DNA from: Ornithinimicrobium sp.
GTDB taxonomy: Bacteria; Actinomycetota; Actinomycetes; Actinomycetales; Dermatophilaceae
DNA: 7,407 nucleotides
Reading direction: 5' to 3'
Assembly: GCA_030145965.1 (NCBI GenBank)
Contig: JASKZT010000254.1
Span: 1 to 7,407, forward strand
Shown: positions 1 through 6,211 of the stretch, piece after piece
Layout: the number at the start of each line of letters is the position of its first letter
Position numbering within the stretch: the first letter of the stretch is position 1
Notes under the pieces: model-generated
What the model saw: the letters and a program-made list of their open reading frames with translations, nothing else
Database searches by the model: none
Told to the model about the DNA's origin: nothing
Position numbers and translations under genes: made by a program

Positions 1-174
1 GCCTCCGGCAACGGCAAGGGCCAGATCTTCGTCAAGGGCGAGGTCATCAAGACCGTGCCCGAGTCCCAGATCGTCGAGACGCTCATCGAGGAGGCCATGC
101 GGATCGCCGAGCAGATGGAGGAGCGCGGCGAGCTGCCGGACTCCAGCGGCGCGCCCAGCGTCACCGTCGGCTGA
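1..174 (+). CDS. ispG: 4-hydroxy-3-methylbut-2-enyl diphosphate synthase, C-terminal fragment
   Basis: This is the last 57 codons of a gene entering from the left edge in frame 1 and stopping at TGA 172-174. IspG (GcpE) is the cytosolic [4Fe-4S] enzyme that converts methylerythritol cyclodiphosphate to HMBPP, the penultimate step of the MEP isoprenoid pathway. The identification rests on the conserved C-terminal stretch [20 protein letters not shown] followed by an amphipathic helix ([19 protein letters not shown]) and a Ser/Pro tail ending in VTVG. This closely resembles the end of mycobacterial GcpE as I recall it, which also ends in a short VTV-type tail. The cluster-binding cysteines lie upstream of the window and cannot be checked. 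In Mycobacterium the next gene on the same strand encodes a DUF4081-GNAT protein; here it is a cupin-GNAT protein instead. The fragment appears intact to its natural stop. Confidence 0.88.
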   Translation, partial: ASGNGKGQIFVKGEVIKTVPESQIVETLIEEAMRIAEQMEERGELPDSSGAPSVTVG

Positions 175-223
175 CGGTCTCTCCCCCCGGTCGCGGGCGA
201 CACGCGCACGGTAGCGTCGGTCC
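175..223 (+). promoter_or_regulatory. ispG to cupin-GNAT gap with leaderless-type -10
   Basis: The 49-bp gap carries TAGCGT at 212-217, a match to the actinobacterial TANNNT -10 pattern, separated by 6 nt from the ATG at 224. There is no purine-rich Shine-Dalgarno sequence. This spacing puts the predicted transcription start at or beside the A of the start codon, giving a leaderless mRNA. No good -35 element is visible. Read-through from ispG is also possible because no clear terminator is seen. The promoter call is inference from motif and spacing. Confidence 0.5.
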
Positions 224-1072
224 ATGGCATCGGAGCCGGTGAGCAGTCAGACGGCGCGCAGCGCCGTCTGGGACGACGTGTGCACGGCCTACTACCTGCT
301 CGACCGCCCCGACCTGTCGGTCGTCCACGAGGTGCTGCCCCCCGGCGCCCGCGCACGGGCCCATGCCCACGACCGGTCGCGGCAGTTCTTCCACGTGCTC
401 AGCGGGCAGGCCACGATGCACCTCGGCCCCCGCGTCGTCACGGTGCCGGCCGGCTCGGGCCTCGAGGTGCCGCCGCGGACCCGGCACGAGCTGCGCAACG
501 ACGGGAACGAGGACCTCGAGGTCATGGTCATCTCCTCCCCGCGGGTCTCCGGGCGCGGCCGCCCGCGCACCCGCTCCCCGCGGCACGACTCGGCCCGGCT
601 CGTCGTCGGGTCCTACGTGCGGCGCACCCGCCCCGGCGACCTCGCCACGGTCGTGCGGATCGAGGGCGACGCCGACACCGGCCGCTGGATCGGCGAGGGC
701 GGTGCCGCCTGGCACGAGCACGTGCTGGGTGACCCCGGCATGGAGCACTGGGTGCTCGTCGACCGCCTCGACCACGTCCTGGCCTTCGGCGTGCTGGCGG
801 GCCTGGGCGAGCACGGCGCCGTGGAGCTGCGGCGCATGGTCGTGGCGCGCGAGGGGCGGGGCCAGGGCCTGGGCCGGCTGCTCCTGCGCCACCTGCTCGA
901 GCAGGCGCTCGCCCGGCCGGACGTCTCCAGCGTCTGGCTGGACGTCGGGGCGGACAACGTGCGCGCCCGCAGCCTCTACCGCAGCATCGGCTTCGAGGAG
1001 AAGCCGGCGCCGCCCTGGGCGGTGCTGCTCGAGAACGGCCTCTACCTGGAGTGGTCGGCCCGGGGCCGCTGA
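224..1072 (+). CDS. cupin-GNAT fusion protein, putative N-acetyltransferase
   Basis: A 282-residue cytosolic protein with two domains. Residues about 15-106 form a small cupin. Motif 1 has exact canonical spacing (G41, H47, H49, then Q54 where Glu is usual, G61), and motif 2 has G77, P83, H88 and N92. H47, H49 and H88 are therefore the likely metal ligands. An Arg-rich linker (about 107-125) leads to a GNAT domain (about 126-282), with the acetyl-CoA pyrophosphate loop RGQGLG at 212-217 and a C-terminal NVRARSLYRSIGF helix-strand typical of GNATs. By family it should transfer an acetyl group from acetyl-CoA to an amine; the acceptor is unknown, and the cupin may sense or bind a small ligand. 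The ATG at 224 is preferred because TAGCGT ends 6 nt before it and no Shine-Dalgarno is visible. It starts 49 bases after ispG on the same strand. No signal peptide or membrane segment is seen. Confidence 0.85.
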   Translation: MASEPVSSQTARSAVWDDVCTAYYLLDRPDLSVVHEVLPPGARARAHAHDRSRQFFHVLSGQATMHLGPRVVTVPAGSGLEVPPRTRHELRNDGNEDLEVMVISSPRVSGRGRPRTRSPRHDSARLVVGSYVRRTRPGDLATVVRIEGDADTGRWIGEGGAAWHEHVLGDPGMEHWVLVDRLDHVLAFGVLAGLGEHGAVELRRMVVAREGRGQGLGRLLLRHLLEQALARPDVSSVWLDVGADNVRARSLYRSIGFEEKPAPPWAVLLENGLYLEWSARGR

Positions 1073-1091
1073 CCCGGGGCCGCTGACCCGG
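1059..1091. repeat. 14-bp tandem direct repeat spanning a stop codon
   Basis: The unit CCCGGGGCCGCTGA occurs at 1059-1072 and again, identical, at 1073-1086, followed by five bases of a third copy (1087-1091). The first copy encodes the last residues of the cupin-GNAT protein and its TGA stop, and the second copy repeats the stop outside the gene. Each CCCGGG can pair with the next, giving 6-bp stems with 8-nt loops, so the array may also act as a weak GC hairpin after the gene. The repeat is seen directly; any function is inference. Confidence 0.85.
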
Positions 1092-1163
1092 TGCCCGCGA
1101 CCCGCCGCGACCGACCGTGACGCGCGGTCCTGCGCACCCCCGCTCACTGCCTACCCTGGGCGT
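1073..1163 (+). promoter_or_regulatory. leaderless-type promoter of the P-loop kinase
   Basis: This 91-bp gap holds the second copy of the 14-bp repeat and, at 1152-1157, TACCCT, a TANNNT -10 match ending 6 nt before the ATG at 1164. No Shine-Dalgarno precedes the ATG. The arrangement is identical in spacing to the one before the cupin-GNAT gene and suggests separate leaderless transcription rather than a strict operon. No convincing -35 element is visible. Confidence 0.5.
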
Positions 1164-1886
1164 ATGACGATGCCCGGCTTCCTGCCCACCCGCCAGCTGG
1201 TGCTCGTCGACCTGCTCGCGCTCATGTGCTCGACGCGGCCGGGGGAGCGGGCCGTCGTGGCGGTCGACGGGCCCGACGGCGTGGGCAAGACCCGCCTGGT
1301 CGGCGAGCTGGTCGCGCTGGCCCCCTACGTGGCCGGCCGCCAGGTGCTCAGCGTGGGCGTCGACGGCTTCCACCACCCGCGCGAGCGGCGCTACGCCCGC
1401 GGCCGCACCGCCCAGACCTTCTACGAGGACTCCTACGACTACGAGGCGCTGCGCGCCAAGGTGCTCCGGCCCTTCCGGGCCGGCCTGGAGGTCGTCCCGG
1501 CGGTCCACGACGTGGCCACCGACCTGCCCGTGCACCCCGACCCGGTGGAGGCGGAGGACGACGCGCTGCTCGTCGTCGAGGGGCTCTTCCTGCGCCGGCC
1601 CGACCTGGCGGGGGAGTGGGACGCGACCTGCCTGGTCACCGCGCCGCTGCGGGTGAGCGTGCCGCGTGGCAACGCCCGCTTCCCGGGGTCGCGGCAGCCG
1701 GGCGACGAGGACCCGGACCACCCCGCCAACGCCCGCTACGTCGGCGGCCACCGGCTCTACCAGCAGCAGGCGCGGCTCTGGCAGCCGACGTGGATCGTCG
1801 ACAACAGCGACCTGCAGCGGCCCGAGCTCGTCGTGCCCGACCCCGAGGAGCCGCAGTGGTTCGGCGACGACGACGTCACCGCCTGA
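1164..1886 (+). CDS. uridine kinase-like P-loop phosphotransferase
   Basis: A 240-residue soluble protein of the P-loop NTPase kinase fold. It has a Walker A motif GPDGVGKT at residues 36-43, then a strand ending in VDGFHHP with D67 at the position where uridine kinase and pantothenate kinase relatives carry the catalytic or substrate-binding Asp. A second strand LLVVEGLFL follows, with E139-G140 as in the uridine kinase EG motif. The tail YVGGHRLYQ...WIVDNSDL resembles actinobacterial proteins annotated as uridine kinase. The expected reaction is NTP-dependent phosphorylation of a nucleoside or similar small molecule, but the substrate cannot be deduced. The lid region (about residues 165-190) is rich in Gly, Pro, Asp and Arg and departs from the usual R..RRD pattern, so udk is not assigned. 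The ATG at 1164 is chosen for the -10-like TACCCT 6 nt upstream; the frame stays open upstream, but that part overlaps the cupin-GNAT gene and is a shadow. The gene ends one base from the convergent glpK. Confidence 0.8.
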   Translation: MTMPGFLPTRQLVLVDLLALMCSTRPGERAVVAVDGPDGVGKTRLVGELVALAPYVAGRQVLSVGVDGFHHPRERRYARGRTAQTFYEDSYDYEALRAKVLRPFRAGLEVVPAVHDVATDLPVHPDPVEAEDDALLVVEGLFLRRPDLAGEWDATCLVTAPLRVSVPRGNARFPGSRQPGDEDPDHPANARYVGGHRLYQQQARLWQPTWIVDNSDLQRPELVVPDPEEPQWFGDDDVTA

Positions 1887-1887
1887 G

Positions 1888-3438
1888 TCAGCCGGCCGGT
1901 CCGGGCGGGAGCGGCTCCGTGTCGTCGTCGACCCAGTCGAAGGTGCGGGTCACGGCCTTGCGCCACTGACGGAAGAGCCGCTCGCGCTCGGCGCCGTCGA
2001 GGCGGGGGCTCCAGCGCCGGTCCTCGGCCCAGCGGTCGGCCACGTCCTGCGGGCCGTCCCAGAACCCCACGGCGATGCCGGCGGCGTACGCCGCGCCGAG
2101 GGCCGTCGTCTCGGCCACCCGGGGCCGCACCACGTCGATGCCGAGGATGTCGGCCTGCAGCTGCATGAGCGTCTCGTTGACGACCATGCCGCCGTCGACC
2201 CGCAGCTCGTCGACCGCGACGCCGGAGTCGGCCTGCATCGCCTCGAGCACCTCCCGGGTCTGGAAGGCCGTGGACTCCAGCGCGGCGCGCGCGACGTGGT
2301 GGCGGTCGACGAAGCGGGTCAGCCCCACGATCGCGCCGCGGGCGTCGTCGCGCCAGTAGGGCGCGAACAGGCCGGAGAAGGCCGGCACGACGTAGCACCC
2401 GCCGTTGTCCTCGACCTGGCGGGCGAGGTCCTCGATCTGCGCGGCCTCGGAGATGAGGCCGATGTTGTCGCGCAGCCACTGCACGAGCGAGCCGGTCACC
2501 GCGATCGAGCCCTCCAGCGCGTAGACGGGGTCCTGCCCGCCCAGCTGGTAGCACAGGGTCGTCAGCAGGCCGTGCTCGCTGCGCACGACCTCCGTGCCGG
2601 TGTTCAGGAGCATGAAGTTGCCGGTGCCGTAGGTGTTCTTCGACGTCCCCGGCTCCAGGCAGGCCTGCCCGAAGGTCGCGGCGTGCTGGTCGCCGAGGAT
2701 CCCGGCGATGGGCGTGCCGAGGCGGGAGCTGTGCCCGTAGACCTCGGAGGAGGAGCGGATCTCGGGGAGCACCGACAGCGGGATGCCCATGTCCCTCGCG
2801 ACCTGGGGCGACCACGCGAGCGTGCGCAGGTCCATGAGCATCGTGCGCGAGGCGTTGGTGACGTCGGTGACGTGCACCCCGCCGTCCGTGCCGCCGGTGA
2901 GCTGCCACAGCAACCAGGTGTCGACGGTGCCGAAGAGCAGGTCGCCGGCCTCCGCGCGCTCGCGGGCGCCGTCGACGTGGTCGAGGACCCAGCGCAGCTT
3001 GGGGCCGGCGAAGTAGGTGGCCAGCGGCAGTCCGCAGACGTCACGGAAGCGGTCGGGCCCGGCCTCCCCGCCGAGCTCGGCGACGAGCGCGCTCGTGCGC
3101 GTGTCCTGCCACACGAGCGCGTTGCACACGGGCTCGCCCGTGCGCCGGTCCCAGACCACCGTGGTCTCGCGCTGGTTGGTGATGCCGATGGCCGCCAGGT
3201 CGGCGGCCGTGCGGTCGGCTTTGCCCAGGGCCGTGCCGATCACCTCGCGGGTGTTGTCCCAGATCTCGACCGGGTCGTGCTCCACCCAGCCGGCACGGGG
3301 GAGGATCTGCCGGTGCTCCTTCTGGCCGACGGCCAGCACCTCGCCGGCGTGGTCCACGAGGATGGCCCGCGTGCTGGTGGTGCCCTGGTCGATGGCGAGG
3401 ACGCAGCCGCGGGCACCGGTGCCGGGTCGCGCGCTCAC
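1888..3438 (-). CDS. glpK: glycerol kinase
   Basis: A 516-residue FGGY-family kinase (E. coli GlpK is about 502) that makes sn-glycerol 3-phosphate from glycerol and ATP in the cytosol. The N-terminal phosphate loop [15 protein letters not shown] lies at about 15-29. Glycerol-contacting residues match E. coli: R90-E91 in NQRETT, Y142 in ATYFAGPK and D250 in GDQHA. The second FGGY signature is complete (GAIVGLTRF...VARAALE); the first is near-complete ([13 protein letters not shown], with Ala replacing the usual Ser/Thr/Pro). Start is GTG at 3438-3436, overlapping the glpD stop as GTGA, with a GGAGAGG ribosome site 10 nt upstream inside glpD; no better start is visible. The loop between VYG and GDQ is five residues shorter than in E. 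coli and lacks the GGKGGTR fructose-1,6-bisphosphate site, so control by that effector is doubtful. The gene stops one base from the convergent kinase gene. No glpF adjoins it. Confidence 0.96.
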   Translation of the reverse strand: MSARPGTGARGCVLAIDQGTTSTRAILVDHAGEVLAVGQKEHRQILPRAGWVEHDPVEIWDNTREVIGTALGKADRTAADLAAIGITNQRETTVVWDRRTGEPVCNALVWQDTRTSALVAELGGEAGPDRFRDVCGLPLATYFAGPKLRWVLDHVDGARERAEAGDLLFGTVDTWLLWQLTGGTDGGVHVTDVTNASRTMLMDLRTLAWSPQVARDMGIPLSVLPEIRSSSEVYGHSSRLGTPIAGILGDQHAATFGQACLEPGTSKNTYGTGNFMLLNTGTEVVRSEHGLLTTLCYQLGGQDPVYALEGSIAVTGSLVQWLRDNIGLISEAAQIEDLARQVEDNGGCYVVPAFSGLFAPYWRDDARGAIVGLTRFVDRHHVARAALESTAFQTREVLEAMQADSGVAVDELRVDGGMVVNETLMQLQADILGIDVVRPRVAETTALGAAYAAGIAVGFWDGPQDVADRWAEDRRWSPRLDGAERERLFRQWRKAVTRTFDWVDDDTEPLPPGPAG

Positions 3439-5168
3439 CGCGCCGGGACCTCTCCGTGCAGGACGCGGTCGCGGGCGGCGACGGCGGAGGCGTCGTCCGG
3501 CTCCCGCGCGGCCGCCTCGTCGGCGAGCACCCGTCGCTCGTAGCCGGCGATCTCGGCCGCCTCGCGCTCCTCCGCCCAGCCGAGCCACTGCCCCGCGATC
3601 TCGGCGATCTCGGGCACCGCCGCGAGGCCCTTGCGGTGCTCCTCGTGGTAGAGCCGGGTCCGGCGCATGAGCACGTCCTCCAGGTGCAGGACGCCCTCGC
3701 TGCTGCAGGCGTAGGCGATCTCGACCCGCAGGTAGGCCGGCGCGTGCTCCAGCGGACGGGCCAGCGAGGCGTCCTCGGCGATGAGGTCGAGCAGCTGCTC
3801 GACGAGGGAGCCGTAGCGGTGCAGGAGGTGGTCGGTCTGCTGCTCGGTCCAGCCGAACCGGTCGCGCAGCGCCGGCATCCGGCGCCGCATCGCCGCCTCG
3901 CCGACCGCCCCGAGGAGGGGGATCTGCTCGGTGATCGAGGGCAGCTCGCGCGCGCCTTCGCCCAGGGCGAAGTCGAGGGCGTCCTTGGCCATGAGCCGGT
4001 AGGTCGTCAGCTTGCCGCCGCCGACGACCGTCAGGCCCGGCAGGGGCGAGGCGACGGTGTGCTCGCGGCTGACCCGGGCCGAGTCGGTGCCCTCCTTGGT
4101 GCCAGGCTGGAGGAGGGGACGCAGGCCGGCGTACCAGCCGATGACGTCGTCCCGGGTGAGCGTGGTGGTCAGGGCCGCGTTGGCGCGGGCGAGCACCTGG
4201 TCGATGTCGGTGGCGGTCGCCACCGGGTGGCCGAGGTCCTCGTGCCAGGGGGTGTCGGTCGTGCCGATGATCCAGTAGCGCGACCACGGGATGAAGAAGA
4301 GGACCGAACGGCCGTTGCGCAGGAAGAGCCCGCTCGTGCCGCGGATCCGGTCACGGGGGACGACGAGGTGGATGCCCTTGGAGGCCAGGACCCGCAGCCC
4401 GCCGTCGGTGTCGGCCAGGTCGGTGACCTCCTCGGTCCACACCCCCGCGCACGAGACGACGTGCCGGGCGCGGGCGGGCAGCACCTCCCCGGTCTCGAGG
4501 TCCTCCAGCTCGGCGCCGACGACGCGCCCGCCCTCACGCAGCAGGCCCACCGCGCGGGTGCGGCTGGCGACGTGGGCGCCGTAGGCGTGGGCGGTGCGGA
4601 CGAGGGTGGAGACGAGCCGGGCGTCGTCGACGGTCGCGTCCCAGTAGCGGACCGCCCCGACGGCCTGGCCCTCCCGCAGCTCCGGGAAGTCCCGGTGCAG
4701 GCCGCGCCGGCCGGTGTGCTGGTGGATGGGCAGGGCGCGCCGGCCCGGCAGCGCGTTGGCCAGGAGGTCGTAGAGGGTGACGCCCGCGCCGTAGTAGGCG
4801 CGCTGCCAGACCCGGTGCTCCAGGGGGATGAGGAACGGCATCGGCTTGACCAGGTGCGGCGCGAGGTGGCGCAGCAGCAGGCCCCGCTCGGTGAGCGCCT
4901 CCTGGACGAGCCCGAAGTCGAGCATCTGCAGGTAGCGCAGCCCGCCGTGGACCAGCTTGGTGGACCACTGCGAGGTGCCCGACCCCCAGTCGCCGGCCTC
5001 GACCAGCGCGGTCGTCAGGCCTCGGGTCGTGGCGTCGAGCGCCGTCCCGGCCCCCGTCACCCCGCCGCCGATGACGAGCACGTCGAGGTCGGGGCCGTCC
5101 CCGGCGCTGGCGCGCAGCACGCGCAGCGCCTCGTCACGGTCCCGCCCCGTGAGCGCCTTGGGTTGCAT
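3435..5168 (-). CDS. glpD: FAD-dependent glycerol-3-phosphate dehydrogenase
   Basis: A 577-residue flavoprotein that oxidises sn-glycerol 3-phosphate to dihydroxyacetone phosphate and passes electrons to quinone, normally as a peripheral protein on the inner face of the membrane. It has no signal peptide or transmembrane helix. Both family signatures are intact: [18 protein letters not shown] at about 33-50 (FAD dinucleotide fold) and [11 protein letters not shown] with GGK at 384-386. The FAD/oxidase domain spans about 28-410 and the C-terminal GlpD domain about 420-550 ([27 protein letters not shown]). Length agrees with actinobacterial GlpD proteins of about 560-590 residues. The ATG at 5168-5166 is fixed by a strong AAGGGGAGG ribosome site 5 nt upstream. 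It is the first gene of a two-gene operon with glpK, overlapping it by four bases. The 108-bp upstream gap should hold the operon's control region. Confidence 0.96.
   Translation of the reverse strand: MQPKALTGRDRDEALRVLRASAGDGPDLDVLVIGGGVTGAGTALDATTRGLTTALVEAGDWGSGTSQWSTKLVHGGLRYLQMLDFGLVQEALTERGLLLRHLAPHLVKPMPFLIPLEHRVWQRAYYGAGVTLYDLLANALPGRRALPIHQHTGRRGLHRDFPELREGQAVGAVRYWDATVDDARLVSTLVRTAHAYGAHVASRTRAVGLLREGGRVVGAELEDLETGEVLPARARHVVSCAGVWTEEVTDLADTDGGLRVLASKGIHLVVPRDRIRGTSGLFLRNGRSVLFFIPWSRYWIIGTTDTPWHEDLGHPVATATDIDQVLARANAALTTTLTRDDVIGWYAGLRPLLQPGTKEGTDSARVSREHTVASPLPGLTVVGGGKLTTYRLMAKDALDFALGEGARELPSITEQIPLLGAVGEAAMRRRMPALRDRFGWTEQQTDHLLHRYGSLVEQLLDLIAEDASLARPLEHAPAYLRVEIAYACSSEGVLHLEDVLMRRTRLYHEEHRKGLAAVPEIAEIAGQWLGWAEEREAAEIAGYERRVLADEAAAREPDDASAVAARDRVLHGEVPAR
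3436..3458 (-). promoter_or_regulatory. glpK ribosome binding site and GTGA coupling site
   Basis: Reading the - strand, GGAGAGG lies 10 nt before the GTG start of glpK, inside the end of glpD. The GTG overlaps the glpD TGA in a GTGA tetranucleotide (3438-3435). Such overlaps are known to couple translation of neighbouring genes, so GlpK synthesis should depend on ribosomes finishing GlpD. This site decides the glpK start. Confidence 0.8.
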
Positions 5169-5185
5169 CGTCGCCTCCCCTTCCC
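5169..5185 (-). promoter_or_regulatory. strong glpD ribosome binding site
   Basis: On the - strand, AAGGGGAGG ends 5 nt before the glpD ATG, a good complement to the 16S rRNA 3' end. It contrasts with the three genes in this window that have no Shine-Dalgarno sequence, so glpD mRNA must carry a 5' leader. Confidence 0.8.
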
Positions 5186-5231
5186 GTCGGACCGTCGTGC
5201 CCGACCTGCGGCAAGCCTCTCACCCCGGACC

Positions 5232-5239
5232 GACGCGTC
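5232..5239. promoter_or_regulatory. palindrome upstream of glpD, possible operator half of a pair
   Basis: GACGCGTC is a perfect 8-bp palindrome. Its centre lies 22 bp from the centre of the related palindrome GACGCGCGTC at 5253-5262, close to two helical turns. Both sit in the 108-bp region upstream of the glpDK operon, where a glycerol regulator would be expected to bind. In so GC-rich a sequence such palindromes also arise by chance, and I know no matching consensus. Confidence 0.25.
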
Positions 5240-5245
5240 CTCACA

Positions 5246-5267
5246 GGCACCGGACGCGCGTCGTGCC
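5246..5267 (-). terminator. hairpin after the DUF4081-GNAT gene, possible terminator
   Basis: Starting 10 bases after the DUF4081-GNAT stop, GGCAC (5246-5250) pairs with GTGCC (5263-5267), and the inside contains the perfect palindrome GACGCGCGTC (5253-5262), with a two-base bulge on one side. This can form a bulged GC-rich hairpin. No T-run follows, so this would be a non-canonical terminator of the kind often proposed in high-GC actinobacteria. It could equally be a regulator-binding palindrome for glpD, since it lies 78-99 bases upstream of the glpD ATG. Confidence 0.35.
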
Positions 5268-5276
5268 GCGGGCCGG

Positions 5277-6122
5277 TCAGAGGAGGACGGTGGCGAAGGT
5301 GCCGGTCTGCACGAAACCCACGCGACGGTAGGTCGCGACGGCGGGCTCGTTGAAGTCGTTGACGTAGAGCGTCACGGTCGGCGCCACGTGGCGCAGGGTG
5401 TGCTCGACGACGGCGGCCATGGCCGGGGCGGCCAGACCGCGGCCGCGCCAGCGCGGGTGGACCCAGACGCCCTGGACCTGCGCCACCCCCAGCGCCACCG
5501 AGCCGAGGTCGGCCTTGAAGACCACCTGCCCGTCCTCCACGCGGACCAGGGTGTGGCCACGCTCGATGAGCGTCGCCACACCTTGCCGGTAACCCAGCCC
5601 GTTGCCCTGGAACGGCGGGTAGCCGATCTCCTCGGTGAACATCGCGGCCGCCGCGGGCACCACGATGTCGAGCTCGTCGCGGCGCGCCGGACGCACCCCG
5701 GGGTCGACCTCCTGGCCGAGCGCGACGGGTGACTGCGCCATCGTCATGACGTACTGGTTGTCCCGGACCTCCCGCGGGCTGCCCCAGTGCCGGGCCAGCC
5801 GCCCCCACAGATCCAGCACCTGGTCGGCCGGGCCGAAGACCGAGCTGGCCCACGTCCGCCGCCTGACCACCTTGGCGGCCAGCGCCCCCCGGGCGCGGTC
5901 GCTGTCCGCCCCCACGGGGACGACGTTGGCCGAGCACCAGCACAGCGCGCGCTCCCCGTGAGCGGCGTAGGAGAACAGCGGGCCGCGCGTGCCGGCGAGC
6001 CCGCTCTCGAGGATGCGCGCGGCGACGAAGACGTTGGTCACCGGGTCGCGGCCGCAGACCTCCAGGGCGTCCTCGACGTCCTGCAGGCCGAGCGCCCGCA
6101 CGGTCCCGAGGCTGCGCAGCAT
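5277..6122 (-). CDS. DUF4081 plus GNAT acetyltransferase, Rv2867c-type
   Basis: A 281-residue soluble protein. The N-terminal half (about 1-130) matches the actinobacterial DUF4081 domain, recognised by LEVCGRDPVTNVFVAARI followed by a conserved SYAAHGERALCWCSANVVPV segment. The C-terminal half (about 145-281) is a GNAT domain with a strand and acetyl-CoA loop VWVHPRWRGRGLA (RGRGLA at 226-231) and the closing motif YVNDFNEPAVATYRRVGF (253-270). Family members are annotated as N-acetyltransferases of unknown substrate; the Mycobacterium homologue Rv2867c lies next to ispG. The ATG at 6122-6120 is preferred: the frame stays open further upstream, but that reading is antisense-type shadow over the peptidase gene. 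CAGGCT ends 6 nt before the ATG and no Shine-Dalgarno is visible, suggesting a leaderless start. It is followed after 108 bases by glpD on the same strand, with a hairpin between them. The acceptor substrate is not predictable. Confidence 0.87.
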   Translation of the reverse strand: MLRSLGTVRALGLQDVEDALEVCGRDPVTNVFVAARILESGLAGTRGPLFSYAAHGERALCWCSANVVPVGADSDRARGALAAKVVRRRTWASSVFGPADQVLDLWGRLARHWGSPREVRDNQYVMTMAQSPVALGQEVDPGVRPARRDELDIVVPAAAAMFTEEIGYPPFQGNGLGYRQGVATLIERGHTLVRVEDGQVVFKADLGSVALGVAQVQGVWVHPRWRGRGLAAPAMAAVVEHTLRHVAPTVTLYVNDFNEPAVATYRRVGFVQTGTFATVLL

Positions 6123-6128
6123 GGGACC

Positions 6129-6134
6129 AGCCTG
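6129..6134 (-). promoter_or_regulatory. leaderless-type -10 of the DUF4081-GNAT gene
   Basis: Read on the - strand the hexamer is CAGGCT, a common variant of the actinobacterial TANNNT -10 element, ending exactly 6 nt before the ATG at 6122. There is no Shine-Dalgarno. The spacing equals that before the cupin-GNAT and kinase genes, which strengthens all three calls. No clear -35 is visible. Confidence 0.45.
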
Positions 6135-6145
6135 CCCCACGCGCC

Positions 6146-6196
6146 CCGGCCGCGCGACACCGCGCGCGTCCGGTGCGCAGGAGGACGCGCGGCCGG
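6146..6196 (-). terminator. nested inverted repeat after the peptidase gene, possible terminator
   Basis: The perfect 11-bp arms CCGGCCGCGCG (6146-6156) and CGCGCGGCCGG (6186-6196) enclose a smaller stem CACCG/CGGTG (6158-6162 with 6171-6175). The structure begins 15 bases after the peptidase stop codon on the - strand and lies just upstream of the DUF4081-GNAT -10, covering its expected -35 position. No T-run follows it. A terminator for the peptidase transcript is the simplest reading. Confidence 0.4.
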
Positions 6197-6211
6197 CGGG
6201 TCGGGGGCGGG

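Noticed and set aside
363..1163. N-terminal extension of the P-loop kinase into the cupin-GNAT gene
   Set aside because: The extension is Arg/Ser/Pro/Ala-rich shadow in another frame of the cupin-GNAT gene; the kinase fold begins just after the ATG at 1164, which has its own -10-like element.
1884..1890. TGAGTCA, identical to a eukaryotic AP-1 site
   Set aside because: It is simply two opposed stop codons around one base; the eukaryotic factor is irrelevant here.
1666..3543. Long open frame on the + strand opposite glpK
   Set aside because: It is antisense to the well-supported glpK, is low in complexity (Arg/Ala/Gly/Val rich) and has no recognisable motif. Long antisense frames are expected at this G+C content.
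3439..4287. N-terminal extension of the glpK frame into glpD
   Set aside because: The added part overlaps glpD in another frame and is low complexity. Glycerol kinases begin a few residues before the DQGTTSTR loop, matching the GTG at 3438.
5214..5219. GAGGCT on the - strand as a glpD -10 element
   Set aside because: The first base is off consensus and no -35 lies at a suitable distance, so it is too weak to annotate as a promoter.
3456..5732. 758-codon open frame on the + strand opposite glpD and the DUF4081-GNAT gene
   Set aside because: It spans two opposite-strand genes with clear family signatures and encodes repetitive composition-driven sequence.
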